Below, one piece after another: positions 1 through 11,062 of a stretch of DNA of 64,000 bases. A program made the position numbers and the translations under genes. Within the stretch, counting starts at the first letter, position 1. Every line of letters begins with the position of its first letter. Source of the DNA: Deinococcus radiopugnans ATCC 19172 (GTDB lineage Bacteria; Deinococcota; Deinococci; Deinococcales; Deinococcaceae); assembly GCF_006335125.1 (NCBI RefSeq), contig NZ_VDMO01000010.1, positions 105,945 to 169,944 on the forward strand, in the 5' to 3' direction. The notes below the pieces were generated by a model, which did no database searches, was not told the DNA's origin, and worked only from the letters and a program-made list of their open reading frames with translations.

Positions 1-361
1 AATCGCCGTCGCCGGTCAGCAGCACGGCGGTGTCGTACAGCCCGGTGGTGGTCAGCAGGTCCGTGACGATCTCGATGTCCAGGCTGGCGCGGCGCGACGG
101 GTCGCCGTGCTCGTCGGTGCTCTCGCGCAGGGGGCGGGTCCGGACGGTGTAGCCCATGTAGGTCAGCGCGTCGGTGAAGCGGCGCTGCTTGTCGTCGATG
201 GGCAGGGGCACGGCGGTGTAATAAAACGCGTTGTAGAGGACGCCCTGCGCGGCGAAGTGGTCCAGAATCTTGCGGTGATCGAAGTTCCAGCCCAGCCGTT
301 TGGCCGCCGCGTAGACATTGGCCCCATCAATAAAAAGTGCAATTCGTGGTGTCTGTTCCAT
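1..361 (-). CDS. NYN-domain (LabA/DUF88-like) protein, partial
   Basis: The frame opens at an ATG (361-359) and runs off the left edge after about 120 codons without a stop, so only the N-terminal part is visible. The first strand carries LFIDGANVY near residues 9-17, the acidic start of a NYN/PIN-like nuclease fold, and a later LLTGDGD gives the second acidic cluster of the family. NYN proteins of the LabA/DUF88 group are presumed metal-dependent RNases; the substrate here is unknown. A purine-rich stretch (gggagaaa, 367-374) lies just upstream as a possible ribosome site. The fold assignment is good, the function open. Confidence 0.8.
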   Translation of the reverse strand, partial: MEQTPRIALFIDGANVYAAAKRLGWNFDHRKILDHFAAQGVLYNAFYYTAVPLPIDDKQRRFTDALTYMGYTVRTRPLRESTDEHGDPSRRASLDIEIVTDLLTTTGLYDTAVLLTGDGD

Positions 362-492
362 ACTCGTTTCTCCCGATCGCGTGCTTCAATCTGCTGCATT
401 GTGCGGCCCGGCACGGTTGCCACGGCATCGCGGCAGCATAGCGGACCCGTGCAGTCCACTCAATTGGCAGGGCTTTTTCCTCGGCAGGACCT

Positions 493-828
493 TCAAGGCT
501 GGCGTGGAATCCGGGGAAAGACGTCCGGCGTGTGCAGGGCGTCCCACACCGCCGCGCGCAGATGGGCCAGCTGGACGCCGCCGTATTCGTCCGGCAGGGT
601 CTCCAGGTACTTCACGGCCTTGTGGAAATTGCGGTAGGTCAGGCTGCCGTAGTGCCAGCGTCGGTGCAGGGCCGCCGCCAGCAGAATCAGCGCCTGCAGG
701 AAAGCGCGGTCCGGTCCCTGTGCGGTGAGCCACGGCCCCTCCCAGGCCTCGTGGGCCTCCCACCACTGGCCCGAGTCGAAGAGCCGCACACCCTCCTCAA
801 AGGCCTGCTGATCGGCGGCTGTGAACAT
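493..828 (-). CDS. DUF309 family protein
   Basis: A 111-residue soluble protein rich in Trp, His and Glu. Its N-terminal half carries FDSGQWWEAHEAWEGPW (about residues 17-33), the signature helix of the DUF309 family, followed by ALHRRWHYGS. The family is small and all-helical with no established reaction. It is a single gene. A TAGGCT -10 element ends 5 nt before the ATG, so the mRNA is probably leaderless. It faces away from trxA, with 128 bp between the two starts. Confidence 0.85.
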   Translation of the reverse strand: MFTAADQQAFEEGVRLFDSGQWWEAHEAWEGPWLTAQGPDRAFLQALILLAAALHRRWHYGSLTYRNFHKAVKYLETLPDEYGGVQLAHLRAAVWDALHTPDVFPRIPRQP

Positions 829-833
829 GCCTC

Positions 834-839
834 AGCCTA
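834..839 (-). promoter_or_regulatory. -10 element of leaderless promoter (DUF309 gene)
   Basis: TAGGCT on the minus strand, 5 nt before the ATG at 828; no Shine-Dalgarno is present. Matches the TANNNT pattern repeated across this window. Confidence 0.5.
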
Positions 840-943
840 CCCCTTCCCGGCGGCCGGGCCGGAACGTGGGCCTTGCCACCACGCATGAATGACGCCTTAG
901 CGCCTGCCCATACCCGGCAAATCCGCTCTACCGTCAGGAAGCG

Positions 944-949
944 TATAGT
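944..949 (+). promoter_or_regulatory. -10 element of leaderless trxA promoter
   Basis: TATAGT followed by 7 nt and the trxA ATG at 957. The distance places the transcription start at or next to the A of the ATG. Confidence 0.55.
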
Positions 950-956
950 TTTCAAT

Positions 957-1316
957 ATGAAGCCTTTGGAACTCACCGATACCAATTTTAATGACGAGAT
1001 CGCCAGCGGCCTGACCCTGGTCGACTTCTGGGCGCCGTGGTGCGGCCCCTGCCGCATCATTGCCCCCGTGATCGAGGAACTGGCTGGACAGTACGAAGGC
1101 CGCGTCAAGATCGGCAAGGTCAATGTGGACGAGAACCCCGTGACCCAGGGCCAGTACCGCGTCATGAGCATTCCCACGCTGATCCTGTTCAAAGACGGCC
1201 AGCCGGTCGAAGGTGTGGTGGGCGCGCAGCCCAAGCGGGCCTTTGAAACCCTGCTGGACAAGCACATCGGCACCGCGCAGGCAACCAGCGGCAACACCGC
1301 CGTCAGCGCCAACTAA
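957..1316 (+). CDS. trxA: thioredoxin
   Basis: A 119-residue single-domain thioredoxin, a cytoplasmic disulfide reductase recycled by thioredoxin reductase. The redox motif WCGPC is at residues 28-32 inside DFWAPWCGPCR, and the cis-proline segment is SIPTLILF. The last dozen residues (ATSGNTAVSAN) are a Deinococcus-style tail beyond the usual fold. An in-frame upstream extension to 873 exists, but the start at 957 fits the family and lies 7 nt after a TATAGT box, implying leaderless translation. It is monocistronic, ending in a hairpin terminator. Confidence 0.95.
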   Translation: MKPLELTDTNFNDEIASGLTLVDFWAPWCGPCRIIAPVIEELAGQYEGRVKIGKVNVDENPVTQGQYRVMSIPTLILFKDGQPVEGVVGAQPKRAFETLLDKHIGTAQATSGNTAVSAN

Positions 1317-1332
1317 AACCCACATTCCAGCG

Positions 1333-1362
1333 AAAGCCACCCCAGGTTGCGGGTGGCTTTTT
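1333..1362 (+). terminator. intrinsic terminator of trxA
   Basis: Seven-bp stem GCCACCC (1336-1342) / GGGTGGC (1351-1357), flanked by AAA and TTTTT. It lies between the convergent trxA and hydrolase genes and may work in both directions. Confidence 0.8.
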
Positions 1363-1388
1363 GCTATTCCAGCGTTCTGGGGCTCAGC

Positions 1389-1967
1389 TCAGAGCCGCAC
1401 GACGGCAGGCGGGGTCCAGGCGTGCAGGGCCTCGCTCAGGAGGATCTCGCCGTCGGCCCACTCCCCATGACCGCTGTCCACGTTGATGTGACCCGCCTCG
1501 CCCGCCGACACGGCCGCGGCACCCCAGGCGTCGGCCAGCGCCTCGGCCCGCTCCGGCGTGCAGTACGGATCGTTCTCGCTATAGACCAGCAGGGCCGGAA
1601 AGGGCAGCACCTCCAGGGGCAGCGGGGCCAGGGCCAGCAGTTCAGGATGCCGCCGTGCCACGTCCGGTTCCTCCGGATCGGCGGGGGCCACCAGCAGCGC
1701 GCCGCGCACCCGTTCGCGGTCCTCACCGGCAGACAGCCGCGCCCAGTGCACCACTGTCGCCACGCCTGCCGAATGCGCAATCAGCACCAGATCGCCCGGC
1801 GTGGCCTCGATGACCTCGTGCAGGCGGGCGGCCCAGACGTCGGGTACCGGCGTTTCGGGATCATCCTGCCGCACCCGCTCGGCACCGAACTTGTGCTGCC
1901 ACAGCGTCTGCCAGTGCTGTGGGCCGCTGTCGCCCAGGCCAGGCACGATGATCAGGGTGGGGGTCAT
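1389..1967 (-). CDS. RBBP9/YdeN-family alpha/beta hydrolase
   Basis: A 192-residue serine hydrolase of the RBBP9/YdeN (DUF1234-type) group. It begins TLIIVPGLGDSGPQHWQ, the hallmark N-terminus. The nucleophile is the Ser of AHSAG (about residue 66), the acid is the Asp in YSENDPYC (about 132), and the base is the His of AGHIN (about 158). The physiological substrate is unknown for the family. The gene is convergent with trxA. TACGCT followed by 7 nt precedes the ATG, so the mRNA is probably leaderless. Confidence 0.9.
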   Translation of the reverse strand: MTPTLIIVPGLGDSGPQHWQTLWQHKFGAERVRQDDPETPVPDVWAARLHEVIEATPGDLVLIAHSAGVATVVHWARLSAGEDRERVRGALLVAPADPEEPDVARRHPELLALAPLPLEVLPFPALLVYSENDPYCTPERAEALADAWGAAAVSAGEAGHINVDSGHGEWADGEILLSEALHAWTPPAVVRL

Positions 1968-1974
1968 GGGGCAA

Positions 1975-1980
1975 AGCGTA
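1975..1980 (-). promoter_or_regulatory. -10 element of leaderless promoter (hydrolase)
   Basis: TACGCT on the minus strand, 7 nt before the ATG at 1967. Confidence 0.5.
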
Positions 1981-2135
1981 GCAGGCAGCTGCCGCCCTGT
2001 GAGACTTCCTGCTCCCTGGAACCCGGTGGCCGCGCCAGCTCCGCGCTGAACGTCAAAAGCCCCAGCAGGTGGCGGGGGCCTGGGAAACTGAGATTGAGGG
2101 CTCCTCCCCTGTGCGACGCACCGACACCCGGATGG

Positions 2136-2456
2136 TCAGGTCAGGCCCAGCAACTTCCGCACGGCAAAACGCACGCGGCCCAGGTTGGACACGTCGTCGA
2201 AGGCGGTCAGCAGCACCTGATCGCCGTGGGGGGTCAGCAGCACCGGACCGCTGTCCACGTCCAGCACCATCTCCTGCCAGGACTCGCTGCCCATCTGGCT
2301 TTGCAGGCTGCCGATCACCGCGCGTCCGGCGGCCACCAGACCCACGTCGCCGCTGAGCTGGCCCTCCTCGACGCCTGCCTGGGCAACCACCTCGCCCGCG
2401 TGGCCCACCAGCAGGGCGTGCCGCACCCCGCGCACCTCCAGCAGCGCCGCGATCAC
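2136..2456 (-). CDS. roadblock/LC7 domain protein (third of three)
   Basis: A 106-residue protein of the roadblock/LC7 (MglB-like) family: a helix, then VRHALLVGHAGEVVAQAG, a long middle helix and a two-stranded end with DQVLLTAFDD. Such proteins dimerise and modulate small Ras-like GTPases (MglA) or act as scaffolds. Its ATG overlaps the stop of the preceding roadblock gene (ATGA at 2456-2453), implying coupled translation. No MglA-type GTPase lies in this window. The three paralogues probably form a hetero-oligomer (inference). Confidence 0.8.
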   Translation of the reverse strand: MIAALLEVRGVRHALLVGHAGEVVAQAGVEEGQLSGDVGLVAAGRAVIGSLQSQMGSESWQEMVLDVDSGPVLLTPHGDQVLLTAFDDVSNLGRVRFAVRKLLGLT

Positions 2457-2794
2457 GAGCGGTCCACGCGCGGCAGGCTGTCGACCTCGTGGGCCAGCCG
2501 GGCCAGGGCCTGCTGGGCGCTGCGGGTATCGCTGCTGCGGACCAGCGCGGCGCCCAACATCCAGTCGCCCACCGCCAGCGCCACCACCTCGATGCGGTCA
2601 CTGGTAAACGCCAACCGGGTGACCTCGCCGGACCCCAGGCGGCGGCCCATGCGGTCCAGTCCCGTTCGCAGGGCGGCCAGCTCGGCGGCCAGCACCTCGC
2701 CGCCGTCCCCGTTGGACTCGATGGGCAGGCCATCCGGCCCCACCAGCGCGCTGGCGATGACACCGGGAATGTTGGTCAGGGTGTCGAGTTTCAC
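2453..2794 (-). CDS. roadblock/LC7 domain protein (second of three)
   Basis: 113 residues from a GTG start that overlaps the stop of the upstream gene (GTGA, 2794-2791). The N-terminus LDTLTNIPGVIASALVGPDG is typical of MglB-like roadblock proteins (helix followed by the VIASALVGPDGL strand-turn), and IEVVALAVGDWMLGAALV forms the later strands. An ATG-initiated frame extending upstream to 3097 would overrun the first roadblock gene and is rejected in favour of the coupled GTG. Same operon as its two neighbours. Confidence 0.8.
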   Translation of the reverse strand: MKLDTLTNIPGVIASALVGPDGLPIESNGDGGEVLAAELAALRTGLDRMGRRLGSGEVTRLAFTSDRIEVVALAVGDWMLGAALVRSSDTRSAQQALARLAHEVDSLPRVDRS

Positions 2795-3141
2795 AGCGTC
2801 CCCTCCAGCTTGCGAGCAGCCTCGCGGCTGTACAGGCGGGCCTGGCCCAGATTGCTGCGGGCGTCCAGGGCCAGCAGCAGAAAGTAGTCGGTGCGGATGG
2901 GCTGCAGGTACACGCTCAGGCGTTCGCCGCGCAGGTACAGCTCGCGGGGCTGCCCGGCGTTCAGGGTCTGCGTGTAGGCGTTGGCGGACGCCTGAAGCAG
3001 TCCGGCGTGTTCGGCGATCAGCAGGTTGAGGTCCGTGTCGGTGATGGCGTGGCCCTCGATCAGCAGGCCGTCGAGCCCACCGATGGCCGCCGCCCACGCG
3101 CCGTCCACGTCCTTGACCAGTTGGGTGAGGTGAGCAAGCAT
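2791..3141 (-). CDS. roadblock/LC7 domain protein (first of three)
   Basis: A 116-residue roadblock/LC7-like protein, first gene of a three-gene operon. The pattern is helix (AHLTQLVKDVDGAWAAAIGG), strand pair around LDGLLIEGHA, long helix, then LSVYLQPIRTDYFLLLALD. Sequence identity with the two downstream paralogues is low, so the duplication is old or the three have separate roles. TATCAT at 3151-3156 lies 9 nt before the ATG and may be its -10 element, giving a leader of a few bases at most. Confidence 0.75.
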   Translation of the reverse strand: MLAHLTQLVKDVDGAWAAAIGGLDGLLIEGHAITDTDLNLLIAEHAGLLQASANAYTQTLNAGQPRELYLRGERLSVYLQPIRTDYFLLLALDARSNLGQARLYSREAARKLEGTL

Positions 3142-3266
3142 TCTGAATCCATGATAGGGACGCTTCCTTTCAAATCATGCACAAATTCCGCCTCAAGGCG
3201 TGCAAATGTCTGAGAGCGTGGCGTGTCCACAGTGGGACTTCAGCGTTCGGGAACCTCACCAGTCGT

Positions 3267-3944
3267 TCAGACCTGCAGCAGCCTGCCGCCCAATGTCGCC
3301 TGTTCCGCATCTGAGAAGCCGTAGGCGGCCAGATACGGCCCAGCGCCGCCCCAGACCGCATCCAGATGTGCCAGAGGGAGCAGAATGTCGTCCGCGACAG
3401 TGGGGATGAATGGTGAAAGGCGCGTCCACTGTTCCGGCGTTTTGCGCGCTCGCATCCGGGCGTAAAAGTCCACCAGCTCCGGCCCGGTGGCGACATAATC
3501 GGCGGCGATCTCATTGCGGCTGAAGCCTGCCAGTTCCAGACACAGCGCGGCGATCAGCCCGGTGCGGTCTTTTCCGGCATGGCAATGGATCAGTACCGGG
3601 CCGGGCGGGGCGTCCAACAATGCCCCCAGAATGCCCACGATGTTGTTGGCACCGTGTTCCAGCAGAGCGGTGGAGTAGACCGCATTGCTTCCAGCCTGTG
3701 TGGCCTCGTTCAGTGCGTGGACACGATACGGCAGCAGGGACAGGTTCAAATATTCCGTTCGCCCCAGAAACGGCGGCGCGTCTCGCTCCCGTTCGGCCCG
3801 CGTCCGCAAGTCGAGGATGCGGCTCAGCCCCAGGGCCAGCAGCTCGCCTCTCCCCTGCTCCCTTAAACGGCTGAGATTGCCACTCCGGTACAGGCCGGGC
3901 AGAGGACGGCGGAAGTTCAGTGCACCTTCGGGCGGTCTTGGCAT
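3267..3944 (-). CDS. tyrosine-protein phosphatase (Y_phosphatase3 type)
   Basis: 225 residues with the Cys-X5-Arg phosphatase loop HCHAGKDRTG (nucleophile Cys121, Arg127) and the N-terminal RPLPGLYRSGNL segment of the bacterial Y_phosphatase3/LpsA-SapM-like family. The aspartate general acid would come from ILDLRTRAER (about residues 43-52). Family members dephosphorylate phosphotyrosine and sometimes phosphoinositides; the target here is unknown. No signal peptide, so probably cytoplasmic. Single gene, divergent from gyrA across 225 bp. Confidence 0.88.
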   Translation of the reverse strand: MPRPPEGALNFRRPLPGLYRSGNLSRLREQGRGELLALGLSRILDLRTRAERERDAPPFLGRTEYLNLSLLPYRVHALNEATQAGSNAVYSTALLEHGANNIVGILGALLDAPPGPVLIHCHAGKDRTGLIAALCLELAGFSRNEIAADYVATGPELVDFYARMRARKTPEQWTRLSPFIPTVADDILLPLAHLDAVWGGAGPYLAAYGFSDAEQATLGGRLLQV

Positions 3945-4060
3945 CCCTCAAGAATGCCCGTCTGACCGCAAGCCGTGAGGCGAGGTGAATCACCGTCCTT
4001 GCCGACATTTTCGGGTACAATAGGTCTATTGAGGGAAGCCCTTCGGCGGAGCGATTTTCA

Positions 4061-4077
4061 TTACGTCAGCAGCATAA
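4061..4077 (+). promoter_or_regulatory. RDRM (DdrO operator) at the gyrA promoter
   Basis: TTACGTCAGCAGCATAA matches the Deinococcus radiation/desiccation response motif TTATGTCATTGACATAA at 12 of 17 positions, with the outer parts of both half-sites conserved. It lies just upstream of a TAGAAT -10 box (4083-4088). gyrA is a known member of the DdrO/PprI(IrrE)-controlled regulon in studied Deinococcus species, which supports the call. Confidence 0.75.
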
Positions 4078-4082
4078 TGTGC

Positions 4083-4088
4083 TAGAAT
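4083..4088 (+). promoter_or_regulatory. -10 element of gyrA promoter
   Basis: TAGAAT, 81 nt before the gyrA ATG. A weak -35 (TTACGT, 4061-4066, 16-nt spacer) falls inside the RDRM, so bound DdrO would block polymerase. Confidence 0.55.
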
Positions 4089-4169
4089 CGTTTCACTCCT
4101 GGCAGCCGCGCCAGGCCTCCATCACCCCACATTGCCGGGCGGATCACTCGCCGCCCCGACTGGAGCCAC

Positions 4170-6620
<2,451 letters not shown>

Positions 6621-6678
6621 TCGACAGCCTGTGAACTTGGGGAGTTAACCCCCAATTTACATAGGGACGGTAGAACAC

Positions 6679-6716
6679 GCGTCCGGGGTTTCTGGCCTCG
6701 GACGCCGTTTCATCTT
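6679..6716 (+). terminator. probable gyrA terminator
   Basis: Perfect 7-bp stem GCGTCCG (6679-6685) / CGGACGC (6699-6705) followed by CGTTTCATCTTT, a broken U-tract. Confidence 0.55.
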
Positions 6717-6931
6717 TCCGGGTGTTGTATGGGATTTCAGGCCTGATTCAAACCCTGAACAGTCGCCAGACGGGTGAACGCAGCACGACACCAGGGCCGT
6801 CCTGAGATGAAGTCGGAGTGAGAGCACGAACAAGAGCCCAAGTGACGGTTCTAGCGTTCAGCACACGTATTTCTGCGATCAGGCCAGCATCAGCCTTTGT
6901 CAGCTAAATACTATTTAAAGAAACAAAAGTG

Positions 6932-6960
6932 TTTACAAAATTGTAGAGATAGGTTACACT
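6932..6960 (+). promoter_or_regulatory. promoter of Crp/Fnr-family gene
   Basis: TTTACA (6932-6937), 17-nt spacer, TACACT (6955-6960). The spacer includes an interrupted inverted repeat TACAA-aa-TTGTA (6934-6945), a possible operator. The surroundings are much more AT-rich than the genome. Confidence 0.7.
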
Positions 6961-7023
6961 GTAAGCACGTCGGGAATGGCCCCGACCTCCCTATCTCCCC
7001 AGACGCCTCAGGAGGCGACCACA

Positions 7024-7641
<618 letters not shown>

Positions 7642-7655
7642 GCTTTCTAAAATCT

Positions 7656-7690
7656 GCGTCGCCTCGAAACTGATCCGAGGCGGCGTTTTT
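7656..7690 (+). terminator. intrinsic terminator of Crp/Fnr-family gene
   Basis: Eleven-bp stem (7656-7666 with 7676-7686, two G-U pairs), 9-nt loop, then TTTTT. Confidence 0.85.
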
Positions 7691-7704
7691 CTATCGCGGC
7701 TCCC

Positions 7705-7732
7705 TTGACTTAAAACTCTACATATGTAGAAT
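7705..7732 (+). promoter_or_regulatory. leaderless padR promoter
   Basis: TTGACT (7705-7710), 16-nt spacer, TAGAAT (7727-7732), then 5 nt to the ATG at 7738. No Shine-Dalgarno. Confidence 0.75.
7718..7729. promoter_or_regulatory. probable PadR operator
   Basis: Perfect 12-bp palindrome CTACATATGTAG that overlaps the first half of the -10 box. The ACAT/ATGT arms are the kind of half-site bound by PadR-family repressors, so autorepression is likely. Confidence 0.65.
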
Positions 7733-7737
7733 AATTT

Positions 7738-8040
7738 ATGGTCCGCCTACCGAACTCCAGTCCACACACCCGCGCCGTCCTCGCCGCGCTGGCCGCCACC
7801 CACCCGCGCCCTAGCTACGGCTATGACCTGAGCAAGGCCACTGAACTCAAGAGTGGCACCCTCTACCCCATCCTCCAGCGCCTGCACGAGCAGGGCTATC
7901 TGGACGCGCAGTGGGAGGATTCGCCACACGCTGGCAAACCGGCCCGGCACATCTACACGCTGACGCCTGAAGGATTGGCGTTGGCACGGGAGCGGACGCA
8001 GGACAAGAAGACTCGTGCATTGAAGTGGGCGCTGCTATGA
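7738..8040 (+). CDS. PadR-family transcriptional regulator
   Basis: A 100-residue winged-helix protein, the short PadR subfamily. It has HPRPSYGYDLSKATELKSGTLYPILQRLHEQGYL (about residues 22-55), with the hallmark SGTLYPIL.RL recognition segment, then a wing AGKPARHIYTLTPEG. PadR proteins repress neighbouring and own genes and respond to small ligands or envelope stress. Its stop overlaps the ATG of the next gene (ATGA), so the two are coupled. A palindrome in its promoter is the likely binding site. Confidence 0.93.
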   Translation: MVRLPNSSPHTRAVLAALAATHPRPSYGYDLSKATELKSGTLYPILQRLHEQGYLDAQWEDSPHAGKPARHIYTLTPEGLALARERTQDKKTRALKWALL

Positions 8041-8615
8041 CACCGGACGACTGGCAAAAGGGGATAGAGAATGAAGCGGCAAGCGTACAAGACGCTCAGT
8101 GGGCACGCGAAACTCAAGGCGTAGTCCTTCTCAGCAAGCGGCGCAAACTTCTGACCGACTCACTGGCCTCTCTGGGCGCGGCCCTTGTACTGGCGCTGAT
8201 CTGGATGACGGGCCTGGTGCTGGTGTCTCGCGTCGCCTGGAACATGGATACCAACCCGTTTGGGGTCTGGGCGATGGTCAACATTGTCCGCTTTGATCTG
8301 GTCTTCCTGGGCCTGCTGCTGACAACAGGGCTGTTCCTCGGCTGGTGGGGCGTTCAGCCGGGCCGGGTGGCCCTCACCCTGGTACTCCTGCCCGTGCTGC
8401 TGTGGTTGATCGGCCAGAGCGTGCAGGTTGAAGGCGTCTGGACAGAGCCAGGGACGAATATTGCAAGTGATCACACGACGGACTTCGCTGTTTACAAGCT
8501 GAATGTCAACACATTCATCTTCGCTCTCGACGCTGCTCTCATCAGTTTCCTCAGCGCCTGGGCCGGACGGACCCTGCGCCGCCGGAACCGGGGCCGCCGC
8601 ACCGCTGTAAAATAG
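8037..8615 (+). CDS. membrane protein coupled to padR
   Basis: 192 residues, not recognised as a named family. The N-terminal 40 residues are charged and soluble. Hydrophobic segments follow near SLGAALVLALIWMTGLVLVS, VRFDLVFLGLLLTTGLFLGWW, VALTLVLLPVLLWLIG and FIFALDAALISFLSAWA, giving four predicted membrane helices, with a basic C-terminus (RRRNRGRR). PadR genes are often followed by a small membrane protein that they control, and the 4-nt overlap supports that. The role is unknown. Confidence 0.8.
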   Translation: MTPDDWQKGIENEAASVQDAQWARETQGVVLLSKRRKLLTDSLASLGAALVLALIWMTGLVLVSRVAWNMDTNPFGVWAMVNIVRFDLVFLGLLLTTGLFLGWWGVQPGRVALTLVLLPVLLWLIGQSVQVEGVWTEPGTNIASDHTTDFAVYKLNVNTFIFALDAALISFLSAWAGRTLRRRNRGRRTAVK

Positions 8616-8790
8616 CCCCATGACGGATGCGGCCCCGCCCAGTCATCCAAAGGGATCAATGACATAAGCGCAATACCTGCGAACCGAGCGCGCGAGTCCC
8701 TACAAGCGCGAGTACGTGGGGGGTTTCGTGCATCCGCCGCACGCGCAAGCGGGGGTGAGCGGGGAGCATGGTTGCAGGGGGGGAGAACCC

Positions 8791-9681
<891 letters not shown>

Positions 9682-9844
9682 GGCGTCCACCTCCAGGGCG
9701 GCAAAGGGCGAGGCGGCGGAAAAAAGCGTTCAGAACAGTCTAACGCGCGCCGCAAAGTCCTCTAGGCATCTGCCTCACGCTCGTCCCGCCTCCAGGGACG
9801 GGAACACGGCGACTCCGGGAGCGAGCCGTGCCGCGCTGTTGGCT

Positions 9845-10606
9845 TCAGCCCCAGCGCCGCCCCATCAGTTCCCACCTGCTCTCCCAGATGGCCGCCGGAA
9901 TGGTGTCCGGATTCAGCAGACCCTGCAGGTCTCGCTCATTCAGCTCGGCGTACTCCCCCACGTCCAGGTTGCCCAGCCAGTAGCCGCCCACGCGGTAGCG
10001 CATCAGGCGACCCACCGGGTGGCCGATGGCTTCGAGCATGCGGCGCACCTGACGCTTGCGGCCCTCGCCCAGCGTGATGAACGCGCCGTCCGTTGCGGGC
10101 GTGGCGCTGATGGCGGTGGCCAGCCCGTCTTCCAGCATCACGCCTTTCAGCAACCGGTCCAGCTCGGCCTGGGTGGGAGGCGCCTCGCCGTGCGTCCACG
10201 CGCGGTAGGCCTTCTCGTGGCCGTAACGCGGGTGGGTCAGGGTCAGGGTCAGGTCACCGTCGGTGGTCAGCAGCAGCAGGCCCTCGGAGTCGCGGTCAAG
10301 ACGTCCGATGGGGTGCAGGCCGGGCACGGGAGGCATGGCGTCCAGCACGTTCTTGCGCCCGTACTCGTCGCTGGCGGTGGTCACGTACCCGCGCGGCTTG
10401 TACAGCGCGTAGGTGACCTTTTGCACCGCGCCGGTGTCCAGCAACTGGCCGTCCAGCCGGATGTCGTCGGCGTCCGTAACCGTCTGCCCCAGGGCGGCCA
10501 CCACGCCGTTCACCTGCACGCGGCCCGCCTTGATCAGTTCCTCGGCGGCGCGGCGCGAGGCCACCCCGGCGCGGGCCAGCCGCTTTTGCAATCTCTCGCC
10601 GCTCAT
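9845..10606 (-). CDS. RsuA/RluB-family rRNA pseudouridine synthase
   Basis: 253 residues: an N-terminal S4 RNA-binding domain (about 3-60, RLQKRLARAGVASRRAAEEL) and a catalytic domain with GRLDRDSEGLLLL (nucleophile Asp104). LGEGRKRQVRRML is the conserved late motif. Isomerises a uridine in 16S or 23S rRNA; RsuA versus RluB/RluE specificity cannot be told here. Its ATG overlaps the stop of the upstream membrane gene, yet TAGGGT lies 6 nt before the ATG, so it probably also has its own leaderless promoter. Confidence 0.93.
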   Translation of the reverse strand: MSGERLQKRLARAGVASRRAAEELIKAGRVQVNGVVAALGQTVTDADDIRLDGQLLDTGAVQKVTYALYKPRGYVTTASDEYGRKNVLDAMPPVPGLHPIGRLDRDSEGLLLLTTDGDLTLTLTHPRYGHEKAYRAWTHGEAPPTQAELDRLLKGVMLEDGLATAISATPATDGAFITLGEGRKRQVRRMLEAIGHPVGRLMRYRVGGYWLGNLDVGEYAELNERDLQGLLNPDTIPAAIWESRWELMGRRWG

Positions 10607-10986
10607 GGCTCTACCCTAGCGGACGCGCGGCGGCGTGAGGGGGCCGCGAGAAGCGCAACCACGGCCAGCAGCAGCAGGGCGCCCGACAGCGCCAGCATCA
10701 GCGTCCGCACGGCGGGTGGCAGGGCGTCGCCGCGCAGGGCCGCGGGGAGCAGCGCAGCCACGGTCAGCAGGTTGCCCCCGGCCAGGCCGCCCACTTTGGC
10801 CCCGTCTGGCGCGAAGGCCGCCGCCACCTGAAACGCGCCCCAGGCCAGCATCAGGCCGCCGGCCACGCGCGGCAGCCACAGCGGCGAAACACCCAGCGTG
10901 GCCGCCAGCGTCGGCGGCAGGAAATACAACAGCAGCCCCAGCGGAATGAACAGCAGGGCGGTCAACCAGAACGAGGCACGCAGCAC
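10603..10986 (-). CDS. small membrane protein
   Basis: 127 residues from a GTG. Four hydrophobic segments (SFWLTALLFIPLGLLLYFL, the LPRVAGGLMLAWGAFQVAAAF region, GGNLLTVAALLPAALRG, and MLALSGALLLLAVVALLAA) suggest a four-helix membrane protein of unknown role. The GTG is chosen over longer ATG frames because TACACT plus 7 nt precedes it, a leaderless arrangement. The longer frame would overlap the divergent gene. Coupled (ATGA) to the pseudouridine synthase. Confidence 0.75.
   Translation of the reverse strand: MLRASFWLTALLFIPLGLLLYFLPPTLAATLGVSPLWLPRVAGGLMLAWGAFQVAAAFAPDGAKVGGLAGGNLLTVAALLPAALRGDALPPAVRTLMLALSGALLLLAVVALLAAPSRRRASARVEP
10613..10618 (-). promoter_or_regulatory. -10 element of leaderless promoter (RsuA/RluB gene)
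   Basis: TAGGGT on the minus strand, 6 nt before the ATG at 10606, inside the end of the upstream gene. Confidence 0.45.
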
Positions 10987-10993
10987 GTCCGGT

Positions 10994-10999
10994 AGTGTA
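10994..10999 (-). promoter_or_regulatory. -10 element of leaderless promoter (membrane gene)
   Basis: TACACT on the minus strand followed by 7 nt and GTG at 10986. This decides the start of that gene. Confidence 0.55.
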
Positions 11000-11062
11000 G
11001 GGGGTTCAGGCTGGTGGGATGTGGGCAGCGGAAAAGACGTGCCAGCATGGCTGATGGGAAGA

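Larger units (their letters stand above)
6621..7023. other. gyrA-crp intergenic region (403 bp)
   Basis: Holds a small TTGGGG/CCCCAA hairpin (6637-6655), a stronger terminator-like hairpin (6679-6705), an AT-rich stretch with the promoter of the downstream regulator (6932-6960), and its Shine-Dalgarno (7010-7015). No convincing gene was seen between 6720 and 6900. Confidence 0.6.

Noticed and set aside
1347..3029. Open 560-codon plus-strand frame across the hydrolase and roadblock genes
   Set aside because: It covers several well-supported minus-strand genes and has Arg/Gln/Pro-rich composition typical of shadows.
8651..8667. AGGGATCAATGACATAA, an RDRM-like sequence with one perfect half-site (11 of 17)
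   Set aside because: It lies between the 3' ends of two convergent genes and no promoter or gene start is near; the left half-site is poor.
8616..8790. Possible tRNA or small gene in the gap before the serine dehydratase end
   Set aside because: No cloverleaf could be drawn and no short frame has a ribosome site or family match.
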